Assembly: GCF_042186555.1 (NCBI RefSeq)
Contig: NC_133330.1
Location: 340,825,911-340,889,910 of the forward strand
Origin: Aquarana catesbeiana
Lineage: Eukaryota; Chordata; Amphibia; Anura; Ranidae
Direction of reading: 5' to 3'
Length of the DNA: 64,000 nucleotides
This document shows, piece by piece, positions 32,944 through 44,363 of the stretch (the stretch's first letter is position 1; each line of letters opens with the position of its first letter). The notes under the pieces were generated by a model. It was given only the letters and a program-made list of their open reading frames with translations. It had not been told where the DNA came from and did not search any database. Made by a program: the position numbers and the translations under genes.

Positions 32944-33151
32944 CCTACCTCTAAAACATATGGTAACTGGAAGGCAGGACATTGGATCTCCAACCAGACC
33001 TCTAGCTGGTCCTCCAGTGCCATCCAATGGGCACCCTACATCCATCGACAACTCTCCACCAGTGTATTCTCCAAGCACTGCCTACGAAGAGCCAACATGC
33101 CCATTGCAGCCAAGAACCATCTAGCATCACCTGCTGAACCTGCTCTCACCC

Positions 33152-33205
<54 letters not shown>

Positions 33206-36200
33206 CCTACCTCTAAAACATATGGTAACTGGAAGGCAGGACATTGGATCTCCAACCAGACCTCTAGCTGGTCCTCCAGTGCCATCCAATGGGCAGTCTA
33301 CATCCAATGACAACTCTCCACCAGTTTATTCTCCAAGCACTGCCTACGAAGAACCAATATGCCCATTGCAGCAAAGGACCATCTAGCATCACCTGCTGAA
33401 CCTGCTCTCATCCGTATATATAGACCCCACCTATAAAACATATTGTAACTGGGGGGCAGGACATTGGATCTCCAACCAGACCTCCAGCTGGTCCTCCAGT
33501 GCCATCCAATGGGCACCCTACATCCATCGACAACTCTCCACCAGTGTATTCTCCAAGCACTGCCTACGAAGAGCCAACATGCCCATTGCAGCCACGGACC
33601 ATCTAGCATCACCCGCTGAACCTGCTCTCACCCGTATACAGACCCCTCCTATAAACATATATTAACTGGAGGGCAGGACAGTAGATTCCCAACCAGACCT
33701 CTGGCTTGTCCACCAGTGCCTTCCAGTGGGCATCCTACTTTTAAGGCCATAAGAACTTATCAGGTCAGAATTCCAGCCCAACCATGGCATTACTACTTTC
33801 TTAGCAGAATGAATAATAGGGTCTGCTTTGACTTTTTGCTATTTGTTCATCTTTAGTCATATCAGTGACGACACTCCACCTGCTTTCCCTCCAAGCACCG
33901 CCCACGAGGAGCCAACATGGACCATCCAGCATCAGTTGCTAAACTTTCACTCTGTCAGAAACCATGAAATCAGACCGAGACAGAAGTACAGTTAAATCTC
34001 ACTTGTTTAATAATAAAAGTAAAAAGAACAAACGTAGTCAAAACATAGCCAAAGTCCGGAATGGATAGTCAGCCAACCAGAAGTCAGGGATCAATGTAGT
34101 GGAACAGCAAGCAGGATCTGGCGCTAGAAGGGATGTCAGCAAAGCAAGTCTTTAAACGGGAACGCAGGAGATAGTCTCTGTGATGTTGACCAAGGCGAAG
34201 GCAAAGATCCTTTGGGCTGGACGGCTTAAGTAGGCAGGACTGACGAGCAGGAAATCACCAACAGCTGAGTAACTGTGGAGAGAGATGGGAACTGGAAATT
34301 AGCCAACAGGTGAGCGGCCAGCTCTGATAAGGAAGGACTGAGCCCAACCCTGACACACTCCTGCACTCACCCTAAAACAGTATAGACCCCACATATCAAT
34401 ATATGGTAACTGGAGGGCAGGACAGTGGATCCCCTACCAGGACTCCAGGTGGTCCCCCAGTGGGATCCAATGGGCATCCTACTTTTAAGGCCATGGGAGC
34501 TTATCAGACCAAGAATCTTGCCCCACTGTGACATCACTATTTTCTTAGCAGTGGGAATAATAATGTCTGCTTTGATTTTCCGTTATTCGTTTCTCTCTAG
34601 TCATATCAGTGAGAACACTCCACCAGTTTATTCTCCAAGCAATGCCCCGGAACAGTAAACATACCCATTGCAACAAAGGACCATCTAGCATCACCTGCCC
34701 AACCTGCACTCATCTGTATATAGCCCCCACATATAAACATATGGTAACTGGAGGGCAGGACAGTGGATCCTCAACCACAACTCCAACTGGTCTCCTGGTG
34801 GGATCCAATAGGCATACTACTTTCAAGATCATGGGAGCTTAGCAGACCAAAAATCCTGCCCCACTGTGACATCACTATTTTCTTAGCAGAGTGAATATTG
34901 GGGTATGTGTTGACTTTCCATTATTTGTTTCTCTCTAGTCATTTCAGTGACAGCACTCCACAAGTTTATTCTCCAAGCCTCGCCCTCGAAGAGCCAACAT
35001 GCCCATTGCAACAAAGAACCATCTAGCATCAACTGCTGAACCTGCACTCACCAATATATAGACTCCACATATAAAGATACAGTATGGTAACTGGAGGGCA
35101 GGACAGGGGGTCCCCTTCCAGGACTCCAGCTGGCTACTCAGTAGGATCCAATGGGCATCCTGCTTTTAAGGCCATGGGAGCTTATCACACCAGAACTCCT
35201 TCCCAACTGTGACATCACTACTTTCTTAGCTGAGTGATTAACAGGCTCTGCATTGACTTTCTGTTATTTGTTCATCTTTAGCCATATCAGTGACAACATT
35301 CCACCAGCTTTCCCTCCAAGCACCGCCCACGAGGAGCCAACATGCCCATGGTAAAAATGGATCATCCAGCATCACTTGCTTAACTTTTACTCCTGCACTT
35401 ACTCACGTAAGTATAAACGCCACGTATTAACATGTGGTAACTGGAGTGCAGGACAGTGGGTCCCCAACCACGACTCCAGCAAAGTCCCCCAGTGGGATCC
35501 AATGGGCATCCTACTTTTAGGGCCATGGGAGCCTAATAAGCCAGAATTCCTACCCAACCGTGACATTACTATTTTCTTAGTAGAGTAAATATTAGGGTCT
35601 GCTTTTACTTTTCTTTATTTGTTACTCTCTAGTCATATCAGTGACAACACTCCACCAGTTTATTCTCCAAGCACTGCCCACAAAGAGTCAACATGCCCAT
35701 TGCAACAAAAGACCATCTAGCATCACCTCATGAACTTGCACTCACCAATAGACATCCTGCTTTTAAGGCCAGCTTATTAGGCCAAAATTCGAATTCGACT
35801 TTTGACTTTGATTTCTATTATTAGTTTATCTCTCGTCATATCCATGACAACACTCTGCCAGTTTAATCCCCAAGCACCACCCACAAGGAGCTGAGATGCT
35901 CATTTTCACAAAGGACCGTCTGGCATCATCTGCTAAACTTTCACTCCCGCACTCATCCATATATAGGCCCCACATATCATCATATGGTAACTGGAGGGCA
36001 GGACAATAGGTCCCCTAACACTGGTCTTTCAGTGGGATCCAATGGGCATCCAGCTTTTAAGGTCATGGGAGCTTATCAGACCAGAATCTCTGCTGTGCTG
36101 TGATATCACCATTTCCATAGCAGAGTGAATAATGGGGTCTGGTTTCACTTTCTGCTATTTGTTTATCTTTAGTCATATCAGTAACAACGCTTTGCCAGTT

Positions 36201-36430
36201 TTCCTTCCAAGCACCGCCCATGAGGAGCCAACATGCCTATTTTACCAAAGAACCATCCAGCATTACTTGCTGAACTTTTACTCCAGCACTCACCCATATA
36301 TATAGACCCCATACAGTATATCAACATATGATTACTGGAGGGCAGTACAGGGCATTCCATACTAGGACTCTGGCCTCCAATGGGCACCCTGCTTTTAAGG
36401 TTATGGGAGCTCATCAGTGAAAATTCGGAA
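32690..36430. repeat. Satellite, ~340-bp unit with a ~215-265-bp short form
   Basis: The landmark 'ggtaactggagggcaggaca' recurs near 32697, 32961, 33225, 33440, 33664, 34404, 34742, 35088, 35434, 35984 and 36330. Long units (~340 bp) include 'gacatcactattttcttagc' and 'tcatatcagtgacaacactc'. The first four or five units lack that part. Two adjacent short units (264 bp apart) share the same embedded (TA)n tracts at 32888-32941 and 33152-33201. A solo LTR interrupts the array. Short frames are repeat translations. Confidence 0.9.
33953..34355 (-). mobile_element. Solo LTR, 403 bp, with 5-bp target duplication
   Basis: Begins 'tgtcag' and ends 'ctgaca', a TG...CA terminus with 6-bp inverted repeat. 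The flanks are identical 'cactc' at 33948-33952 and 34356-34360. On the minus strand it contains 'gcctacttaagcc' and, further on, ATTAAA as a possible polyadenylation signal, consistent with minus orientation. No internal retroelement sequence is present, so it is a recombination product. The superfamily is not determinable here; gypsy-like is a guess. Confidence 0.85.
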
Positions 36431-36724
36431 TTAACCCTTTGCATGTATTTCTAGCAAACCTTTGCATAAAACCAAGAATTTTTGGATCACATACATTACA
36501 ATACATGCTCAAGCTGGCCAACTGGATCACAGTGATCCCTCTCTGGGCAATCCCTACTATATAGTATGGCAAAAACCTTTTCGCTTATGGCAATACTTTA
36601 ATAGGCATATATTGTCAATATGGGGCAGCAGAGACAGCTGGTGGAGAGCTTCAGACTCAGGTCTGGTCATGGAGGCTTCGGATCAGGGACAGGAGAAGGG
36701 GTGGGCAGGAGGGGCGGCTGCCCT
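36431..36724. other. No gene seen; unassigned DNA
   Basis: Non-repetitive AT-rich DNA between the satellite and a G-rich minisatellite ('ctcaagctggccaactggat'). A frame at 36462-36899 runs into the minisatellite and is not credible. Confidence 0.4.
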
Positions 36725-37560
36725 GGGCACTGTGGTTTCATGTGAGTTGGGGGGGGGGGGGCAAGGGCGCTGTGAAGAGATTAAAGGGGAGGGAGATTTG
36801 TGTTGGCAGGGGCAATTTGGGGGGCGGCAGGGGATAAAAAGTTGTAGGTGTGGTGATTTATGGGGATTTGTGTTGGGGGGGGGAGAGGATTTGTGCTAGG
36901 AGGGGGAATTTGGGGGTTTTGTGCTAGAAGAGGTGATATGGTGAAGAGGAAAGGAGAATTGTGCTAGGAGGGGAAATATTTTGTTTGGGGGGTGATTTGT
37001 GCTAGGAGGGGAAATTTAGGGGGTGGGTTTGTGCTAGGAGGGGGGGATTTGGAGTGGGGGGTGATGTGAACTCAGAGGGGGAATTTGAGTGGTAGATGAT
37101 TTGTGCTGGGGGGGAGGGGAATTTAGGGTGTGGATTTGTGCTAGGAGGGGGGATTTGGAGTGTGTGTGGGGGGGTGTACCTAGAGGGGGAATTTGAGGGG
37201 TAGAGTATTTGTGCTGGGGGGGAATTTAGGGTGTGGATTTGTGCTAGGAGGGGGGATTTGGAGTGAGGGGGATGTTTACGAAGAGGGGGAATTTGAGGGG
37301 TAGAGGAATTGTGCTGGGGGGGAAATTTAGGGTGTGGATTTGTGCTAGGAGGGAGGGATTTGGAGTGGGGGGGGGGGGCGGTGGAGTATGTGTACTCAGA
37401 GGGGGAATTTTTTTGGGGAGGGGCATTTGTATCGGGGGGGGGGGTATTAGGGGCAAAGATTTGTGCTGGAAGGGGGAATTTCAGCACCAGACTTGTACAG
37501 GGGTAATTTATGCTTAGGGGGTAAGCATGCAGATTAGTGCTTAATTTTTTGGGGGGGGGA
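36725..37560. repeat. G-rich minisatellite, irregular units
   Basis: Units such as 'ggggaatttagggtgtggat' plus 'ttgtgctaggaggggggatt' in irregular 30-110 bp periods. Many GGGG tracts on the plus strand could form G-quadruplexes. The complementary Pro/Pro-Ser-rich frames (37002-37487) are translations of the repeat. Confidence 0.85.
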
Positions 37561-38332
37561 TTTCTGCTGACACATACACATGCTCACTCCTCCAGACTGA
37601 CACCCACCCATCAAGACATTCTGGGGGCTCTTGAGAAGGGTACTGAGGCAGGGTGCTGGGATGTTTTCAGGAAGCTATGTACAGCCCCCTGCCGGCCCCT
37701 CCCACCAGCCATGGTCTGCCTGCATTGCATAGAGAAGCACAGAGACCCATTGATGACATCACACGGACTTAAATAAGGTATGTACTGAGAACAGATTTTA
37801 GAACCAGGGTTGGCCTAACAATAGCGGGTTAAACTTCAAGCTGCAAGCTGCTTTAATCCTCCGCTCTTCGCCCCGACCTGCCCCCGTGTCAGGCTGATCT
37901 CCGGATGGATAGAATTCCTGGAAATGTTATATGTGTGAGCCGGAGTAGTCAGGTAGACCTTCACTTGTATCTTGTTTTGTACCTTTCACAAGTCTTAATA
38001 GGATTCAGGCCGGCGGAGACAGATGTGCGATGTGATCCGAGGTCACCAAACCGGGTCAACCAAAATCCCCAATTACTGAACGGCGACACATTGCGCCAAA
38101 TGGAAGAAAATATCCGCCACGCTCTTCTATTCAACCGAAAAACACGTCACCATCCAAAATCACCGCAATTCACACGCCGCTGGCATATTACATTTACTGG
38201 ATGGGGATTGCTGAACGGCACAAAATAAGAGTTATTTTACTCATGGGTGCGTCATTCTTCAGGTTAAAGTGCATAGAAACCCCAAATTACATTTTTTTTT
38301 GTATATTTGGTGCCGTGACTCACTGTGTACCA
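37561..38332. other. Dispersed repeat (to 37790), then unassigned DNA
   Basis: 37570-37790 is the second copy of the 31800-32060 repeat. 37800-38330 is non-repetitive ('ggtcaccaaaccgggtcaac', 'acattgcgccaaatggaaga'). A frame at 37905-38228 has no recognisable domain or splice signal, and I see no gene. Confidence 0.4.
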
Positions 38333-38715
38333 GTGGCGGCCTCTTCATAAGGGGCGCAGGGGCACCGCCCCCCCTAATTCCTGCTCCCGGCCCCTAATCT
38401 ACATGCAGCTCGCCGGACACATGGATTTCTATGGGGTTTTTTTTTTAAGCACACGATTAGAGCCTGAGGCTCTAATTGGCTTAAAAAAAGGGTGGGCTCG
38501 GGGCGCAGAGCCCTGCGCCCCGAACCCACCCAGTTGTGTGACAATAGCAAATTATTATTATTATTCGCTATTGTCTTCCTGATTCTCCTCCTGGCCAATC
38601 AGGAAGTGAGTCCTGAGACCCGATTGGCCAAGAGGAGAAGCAACCGTATTGGCAGATACCGGGGGAGGATGTACGGGGAGATCCGGGGGATGGCGGTCCT
38701 CATCAGAGCCTGACC
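38333..38715 (+). mobile_element. hAT-like 'cagtggcgg' family, partial copy
   Basis: Begins 'cagtggcggcctcttcataa', then 'gcaccgcccccccta', 'attagagcctgaggctctaa', 'ggtgggctcggggcgcagag', 'ttcctgattctcctcctggcc'. The same blocks are at 56293-56625 (opposite order and strand) and partly at 49256-49785 and 56662-56890. The right end and an 8-bp duplication were not found. Confidence 0.65.
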
Positions 38716-39354
38716 GTGTGAGTACCACCCACGGAGGGGGGGGGGGGGGGTTTGCTGTCTACAGTTTACTTTGTTCCTTGCGGACCCATTTCTTACCTGG
38801 AGCTCCTGTTACATCACTTCCTATTATAGGGTGACAACGTTAGCCACTCGCAGCGTTGTCAGTATGTACTCCTTCCATTGGTTGTTGGGCTAACACTCTG
38901 ATAGATGTGGCAGGCAAAGAACTAATACTAACTGAGGAAACATGGAAGAAAACAGCTAGCCAGTGCAGAAATAACTAGCACTAAACAGGAGGGGAGGACA
39001 GAGGGAAATACCAAATCACAGAAGTAAACAAGTTGTTGTCTGGAAAACACTCTGATAGACCCGATGGGTAGCCCAAGAGAACGAGGGAGCATGATAGGCT
39101 TATAAAGTCATCTGTTCTGTGTCAAATGCCACATTACACATTGATATACCCAGGTGCAGGAACTCCCCCCTTCTCACTCACCTGTTATCTCCACCCCCCT
39201 ACCCACCTCTTAGCACCGCCTCTTGGTTACACCCCCTACCCACCTCCCAGTTCCGCTCCTTTTAGAGAATACACAACCAAGTATCATTTTGCTTCACTAA
39301 ATAATTTGTATGGAACTTGTTTATAATAACAGGAAAAGCAGCAAAATAGATCCC
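38716..39354. other. No gene recognised; unassigned DNA
   Basis: 'aacactctgatag' occurs twice (38892, 39047), and 39160-39260 has two 'cccctacccacctc' phrases. It may be decayed LTR material, but no boundary is visible. Confidence 0.35.
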
Positions 39355-39765
39355 CTGCAACCAGCAATAATAGACCCCCCCAGCAACAATAGTCCACCCG
39401 AGCAATAATAGACCCCCCAGCACAAATAGTCCCCACCGCAGCAACAATAGATGCCCCCTGTCAGAAATAATAGACCACCCCCAGCAACAATAGTCCACCC
39501 CAGCAAAAATAGATCCCCCAGCAACAATAGATCCCCCCAGCAATAAAAGACCCCAGCAACAGTAGTCCCCACCCCAGCAACAATAGTTCACCCCAGCAAC
39601 AATAGTCCCCCAGCAACAATAGTTCACCCCAGCAATAATAGACACCCAGAAACAATAGTCCCCACCCCAGCTGCAATAGATCCCCCCCCAGCAACAACAA
39701 CGATAGATCCCCCCTGAACAATAATAGACCCCCCCCCCTCTATTATAGACCCAATAATAGAACCT
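39355..39765. repeat. Minisatellite, ~18-20 bp 'cccagcaacaatagtc' units
   Basis: About twenty copies of 'ccccagcaacaatagacc'-like units. Reverse-strand frames rich in Gly/Leu/Cys are repeat translations. Confidence 0.9.
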
Positions 39766-39799
39766 GGATCTGACACCTTTCTTTTAGAACCTGGATTGA

Positions 39800-40036
39800 C
39801 TTTTCCAGCAATTTGCACTCCAGTAGCTCTTCTATTGGACTAGCGCAGACCAGGAACATCCAACAAGATCTGCAGTGTTGGAGTTGCTCTGACCCAATCG
39901 TCTGTCTCGTCATTACAATTTGGTCCTTCTCAAAGTCCCCCAAATCCTCACACTTTTTTTTGCATTTGTTCAACATTTCAACTTTATTATAATCCCTAAT
40001 GACTATTTTCATGTCAGTTGTAGAAGTCTTTATCAT
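39800..40036 (-). pseudogene. Fragment of a Tc1/mariner-type transposase N-terminus
   Basis: On the minus strand 'DLGDFEKDQIVMTRQ' is followed, after a frameshift, by 'NTADLVGCSWSALVQ'. This has the pattern of the first helix-turn-helix of Tc1/mariner transposases ('L.DF..G.IV.AR..G.S...TA.LVG.SRS.V'). Only ~55 codons are left and no catalytic region follows; the minisatellite at 39355-39765 lies directly downstream. No terminal repeats were found. The family is plausible from the motif spacing; the subfamily is unknown. Confidence 0.55.
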
Positions 40037-40063
40037 TGTTGTCTTGTTTCTACTGAAATATAT

Positions 40064-40064
40064 A

Positions 40065-40102
<38 letters not shown>

Positions 40103-40110
40103 GTGCTATT
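40064..40110. repeat. (ATT)n microsatellite
   Basis: 'ttattattattatt' tract directly 3' of the transposase fragment. Confidence 0.9.
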
Positions 40111-40179
40111 ATTACACTACTATATAATAGAGAGTTATTATTTCATCCATCCATCTGTATTGCCAGGGATTGTTGCCCC

Positions 40180-41288
40180 AGTAATTGATCTCCTTTCTTG
40201 ATGTATCGGTCCCGGTGATTGATCCCCTTTTTGGTGTATTGGGGTGTGTCTTGCTATAATGCCAGGGATGAATGTCCCGGTGATTGATCCCCCTCTTTGG
40301 TGTATGGGGGTGTGTATTGCCAGGGTGGGATGTCCTGGTGATTGATCCCCCTCCTTGGTGTATTGGGGAGCGTATTACCAGGGTGGGATGTCCTGGTGAT
40401 TGATCCCCCTCCTTGGTGTATTGGGGAGCGTATTACCAGGGTGGGATGTCCTGGTGATTGATCCCCCTCCTTGGTGTATTGGGGAGCGTATTACCAGGAT
40501 GGGATGTCCTGGTGATTGATCCCCCTCCTTGGTGTATTGGGGAGCGTATTACCAGGGTGGGATGTCCTGGTGATTGATCCCCCTCCTTGGTGTATTGGGG
40601 AGCGTATTATCAGGGTGGGATGTCCTGGTGATTGAGCCCCTTCTTTGGTGTATTGGGGAGCGTATTACCAGGATGGGATGTCCTGGTGATTGATCCCCCT
40701 CCTTGGTGTATTGGGGAGCGTATTACCAGGATGGGATGTCCTGGTGATTGATCCCCCTCCTTGGTGTATTGGGGAGCGTATTACCAGGGTGAGATGTCCT
40801 GGTGATTGATCCCCCTCCTTGGTGTACTGGGGAGCGTATTATCAGGGTGGGATGTCCTGGTGATTGAGCCCCCTCTTTGGTGTATTGGGGAGCGTATTAC
40901 CAGGATGGGATGTCCTGGTGATTGATCCCCCTCCTTGGTGTTTAGGGGAGCGTATTACCAGGGTGGGATGTCCTGGTGATTGATCCCCCTCCTTGGTGTA
41001 TTGGGGAGCCTATTACCAGGGTGGGATGTCCTGGTGATTGATCCCCCTCCTTGGTGTATTGGGGAGCGTATTATCAGGGTGGGATGTCCTGGTGATTGAT
41101 CCCCCTCCTTGGTGTATTGGGGAGCGTATTACCAGGATGGGATGTCCTGGTGATTGATCCCCCTCCTTGGTGTATTGGGGAGCGTATTACCAGGATGGGA
41201 TGTCCTGGTGATTGATCCCCCTCCTTGGTGTATTGGGGAGCGTATTATCAGGGTGGGATGTCCTGGTGATTGATCCCCCTCCTTGGTA
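40180..41288. repeat. 58-bp minisatellite, about 19 homogeneous units
   Basis: Unit 'tattggggagcgtattacca' + 'gggtgggatgtcctggtgat' + 'tgatccccctccttggtg'. Units from 40320 to 41285 differ at only a few positions (gggtgg/gatgg, accagg/atcagg), which recur in several units. The first units (40180-40320) are more diverged. Homogeneity suggests recent expansion or gene conversion. Confidence 0.95.
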
Positions 41289-42185
41289 TGATGGTGGAGT
41301 GACAGATCTGAGCTGTGTGTCCGCTCTCTGAACATTGAGCAGACCTGGAATGGTCTTTGTCACATCTGCTGGGTGGTCTCTCCTTGGACAGTACAGACTC
41401 ATATTACTTCTAATGATCATCATGACAAACCTTTCGTGTATCTGATTATATCTTGTGTGATTTCAGCAATCTTCTACATTCCCGTACCCAAGCTGCAGCC
41501 CAAGGGCCACATGAGGCCCTTCAGTGTTGGCAACGTGGCCCTCAGACCCCGCAGTCAGTAGTGGGAACGTTGATTTGTGAAGGGGCTGTGAAAGCAGTGA
41601 TCTCTAACAGTCTCATGTTTCATGTCTCCGGTCTCTGACTGCTACTTGACTCCCGTCCCCAACCAAACCTACAACACTCTCTGACCATTTCCCTGTTGAA
41701 TATTATGTGGCCATGTGGTGACATCTGGGGCCACATCTGGGGGGTCCTATATCTTGTAAGTTGATAGCCACTGATCTATATCATACAGTAAAATGGGAAA
41801 CAAACATGGATAGGTAACTAAATACATCCTCTTTATACCGACCATTCCGCTAGTTATTCTCTAATAACATAAAGGACAAAAAATCACATAAATCTGGGAA
41901 CTCTCTCCCTCTGCCCGGGTTTATTTTATCATTATTTTAATATTTCCATTCCCAGAATGTTTGACTTCCTATCATGATTAATTATTTTCAACTGCTGGTT
42001 ACTCGGTAGTATAATACAATTGAAAAGTATATGTGGATCAGTTCAGTTTCAGCAGATGATCTGTAAATATATATATATATATATGTAAATATGGTACAGC
42101 AAAATTCTTATTATTGTCGCAAGGTCCCAAGCCTCCTTCGGTTTAATGAGAACCTCCAGGGCCAGAGATAGCTGACATCCTTCTG
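41289..42185. other. No gene recognised; unassigned DNA with a (TA)n tract
   Basis: Mostly non-repetitive. 41490-41520 ('caagctgcagcccaagggcc', 'acatgaggccctt') resembles part of a hAT-type element. (TA)n lies at 42066-42084. Confidence 0.35.
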
Positions 42186-43389
42186 TGTATAGTGGGGTTG
42201 TGAAGCATGGTGGGTGCAAGGTAGTTAAAGTCACTGGGCACCAGACACTTCTTGAATGCAAAAGAGATTTTTATTCCTCTTAATAGAACTTTGAGAGAGG
42301 GGAGAGAAGGTTAGGGACAGGACACCCTTAGGTAGTTGCAATGTTAATTGGCAGACCCGGAGACTTCAATAGAAGGACAGCCATGCAGGGAAAGGCCTCC
42401 AGCAAGACGCCACATCTGCATGTGTAGGAATGCTGTCTCCTATGGCAACAGTCTTTAACAGTTCCAAACACAAAACGTAACAGTTCCTTCACTTCCACTA
42501 CAATCACTTCTTGTAGTTTTCGAATTCACTGAGCTCCGGGTCTCTCACTAGAATAGACGATTCACTATCACTGAATCCCTTGAGCTCCTCCAATCTTCAC
42601 AGTGGTATCTTCCTCAAGCGTCACCCCCACTTCTCTGCTGGGTCCCTAGCCTGGCACTCAAGATATTTCTCAAGCTTCACCCCACTGACCTGCTCGGTCC
42701 CTGGCTTGACACACAAGGCTGCTTTGCAAGCGTCACCTCCGCTGGTTGGGTCCCTGGCTTGATACCCACTGAAGTTTCCCGATTCTTTACCGTCCCCGGT
42801 TGGTGAGAATGCTGCTCCGGTACTTGCTTCAGTTACTCAGTTACTGTGGTCCCTGGTAAGGTGGTTGGTCCCTTACTGGTGACAGCTTCCCCTCTACCTC
42901 CGACCACGACAGGTTCTCCGGCCAACAGAACCGTCACTTCTGGTTGGACTGAAAGTCGCAATCCCAACCCTGCGCTGCTCTCTTGCTTCTGGATAGTCCC
43001 TCAGACAGCCTAGCAGCCAGATGTGCCCGGGATAGGCCCAATCTCCGGCCTAGCAGCCCGGGCAATACAACACACGTCCACCCAGACCGCCGTCCAGGTG
43101 GCACAGAACCCCGATCACCTGACTCCACCCGAATATATAGGTTCTCCCAGCAGGCCAAGGGATTCAAGAAAACCCCTGCCCATTGGCTGAGATACCCCAT
43201 ATACTCCTAATCTGACCTTGCATTGTCTTATCTAATGCCACCAGGTACCCGGCCACCTAGCAGTAGAAGAGAGAAGTGCAACAAGGCCAAACTTAGGGAG
43301 AAATCAATGGATCTCTAACAATTAACCAAGGTAGCTACTCCTGGCAATTAAATTTAGGAGCAACCTTGCCTAAACTCCAGGGTGCTACA
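42186..43389 (-). mobile_element. Long solo-LTR-like element, TGTA...TACA
   Basis: Ends 'gggtgctaca' exactly like 16763-17581. The other side, 'tgtatagtggggttgtg', parallels the 'ggggttg' of that element. AATAAA is on the minus strand (complement at 42270-42275). The interior shows three copies of 'cttcacccc'/'tcacccccac'-type phrases ('gcgtcac', 'gtccctggctt') between 42600 and 42780. A TATA-like 'gaatatataggttc' lies near 43130. 1.2 kb, noncoding. No target duplication was readable, so the left edge is approximate. Confidence 0.5.
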
Positions 43390-43700
43390 TTATACAGGAT
43401 TTATATAGCGCCAACACTTTTCACAGCACTTTACAACTTGAGGGTAGAGAGTACACTTACAATACACTTTAATACAGTAGAAATCAGAGGGCCCTGCTCC
43501 TTAGAGCTTACAATCGAAGAGGGAAGGTCAAGAGATACAAGAGGTAATAAGTGTGGGGGGATGGAGAATATAAATGTACAGTTGTTAGGTGGGGGCCAGA
43601 TAGGCTTCCCTGAAGAGATGAGTTTTCAGGGATCGTCTGAAAGTGGAGAAAGTCAGATAGATTGAGGTAGAGCATTCCAGAGGATGGGAGAGGCTCTGGA
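43390..43700 (-). mobile_element. SINE/LINE tail family fragment, minus strand
   Basis: 'tatatagcgccaacac', 'cagcactttacaac', 'aatcagagggccctgctcct' and 'tagagcttacaatcgaagag' match 61800-61930 and the tail of 20056-20412. It directly abuts the LTR end. No Pol III promoter is visible in this copy. Confidence 0.7.
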
Positions 43701-43816
43701 GAAGTCCTGGAGGTGAGAATGGGATGAGGTGACAAGGGAGTTAGAAAGCTCTCCTGCAATCCCAAGGGGCAAAACTTTCTAAACCAAATAAAAGAATGGC
43801 TCTTATTCAGAAATGT

Positions 43817-43822
43817 TTTATT
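43817..43822 (-). terminator. Polyadenylation signal AATAAA (minus strand)
   Basis: The complement reads 'caatcaaataaaacattt', just downstream of the stop codon of the 43859-44065 frame. A second AATAAA-like motif ('ccaaataaaag') is on the plus strand at 43785-43795. Its function is inferred only from position. Confidence 0.4.
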
Positions 43823-43858
43823 TGATTGCTGTAGTCTAATCCGCCATGTTTTACCATT

Positions 43859-44065
43859 TTAGTCTCCCTTCACAGTATAGACATGTTGGCTGTACATGGC
43901 AGACTCCGATCCATTCTTAGGTTTATATTCTTCTATTACCGTCACACAGAAGTTCAGCGCCTGCACTGGGCTCCCGGTGACACAGCACAAAGGGACGCAC
44001 ATACCCAGACACAGACATGCCGTCCAGAAACAGTTCCCCTCATATCTCTTAGTCATCCCTACTAA
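43859..44065 (-). CDS. Candidate short host ORF or terminal exon, unidentified
   Basis: On the minus strand an open frame starts at ATG (complement of 44054-44056) and ends with TAA at 43859. It encodes ~65 residues: a basic start M-T-K-R-Y, a Cys-rich hydrophobic stretch ('CFWTACLCLGMCVPLCC', residues ~9-25) that could be a signal or membrane segment, then 'NFCVTVIEEYKPKNG' and an end in 'YTVKGD'. The complement of AATAAA follows at 43817-43822, ~40 bp after the stop, as in a 3' UTR. The frame stays open a little upstream of the ATG, with 'CAG' at 44071 as a weak possible acceptor. The composition is not that of nearby repeats and I know no related element. I cannot name a family. It may be chance. 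Confidence 0.3.
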   Translation of the reverse strand, partial: LVGMTKRYEGNCFWTACLCLGMCVPLCCVTGSPVQALNFCVTVIEEYKPKNGSESAMYSQHVYTVKGD

Positions 44066-44363
44066 TCCCTGACCCGGCTCATCTCATACTGATGTGTAAC
44101 CATATACTCTGTGGTACAGAGTCCAGCTAGTCACATGCTTCTAGGCCCAAAGAATGGCGCCCTTGGTTATAGCTGTGACAGATTTAAGGCTGAAGTTTAA
44201 TCTGCTTATATTTTGCCTTCCCTGCCTTCCATTCCCATCAGTATGCTAAAGAAATTAATAAGTAAAAAACTTTTGGTTTTCATTGCATACCTTACTATAC
44301 ACCCAGTGACGGGTCTATATGCTGCTCTATGCAATGCAGTGATACTATATGGTATGTGGACCG
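44066..44363. other. No gene seen
   Basis: Non-repetitive DNA upstream (on the minus strand) of the candidate exon. No strong polypyrimidine tract or further coding block is recognised. Confidence 0.35.

Noticed and set aside
37002..37487. Proline-rich 161-codon frame
   Set aside because: Complement of a G-rich minisatellite; no start context or domain.
39262..39721. Gly/Leu/Cys-rich frames on the minus strand
   Set aside because: Translation of the 'cagcaacaatag' minisatellite.
40180..41288. 58-bp regular repeats considered as a CRISPR or tRNA-like array
   Set aside because: Contiguous near-identical units with no spacers and no cloverleaf.
42186..43389. Complete LTR retrotransposon
   Set aside because: Only one LTR-like unit and no gag/pol-like frame; called at most a solo LTR.
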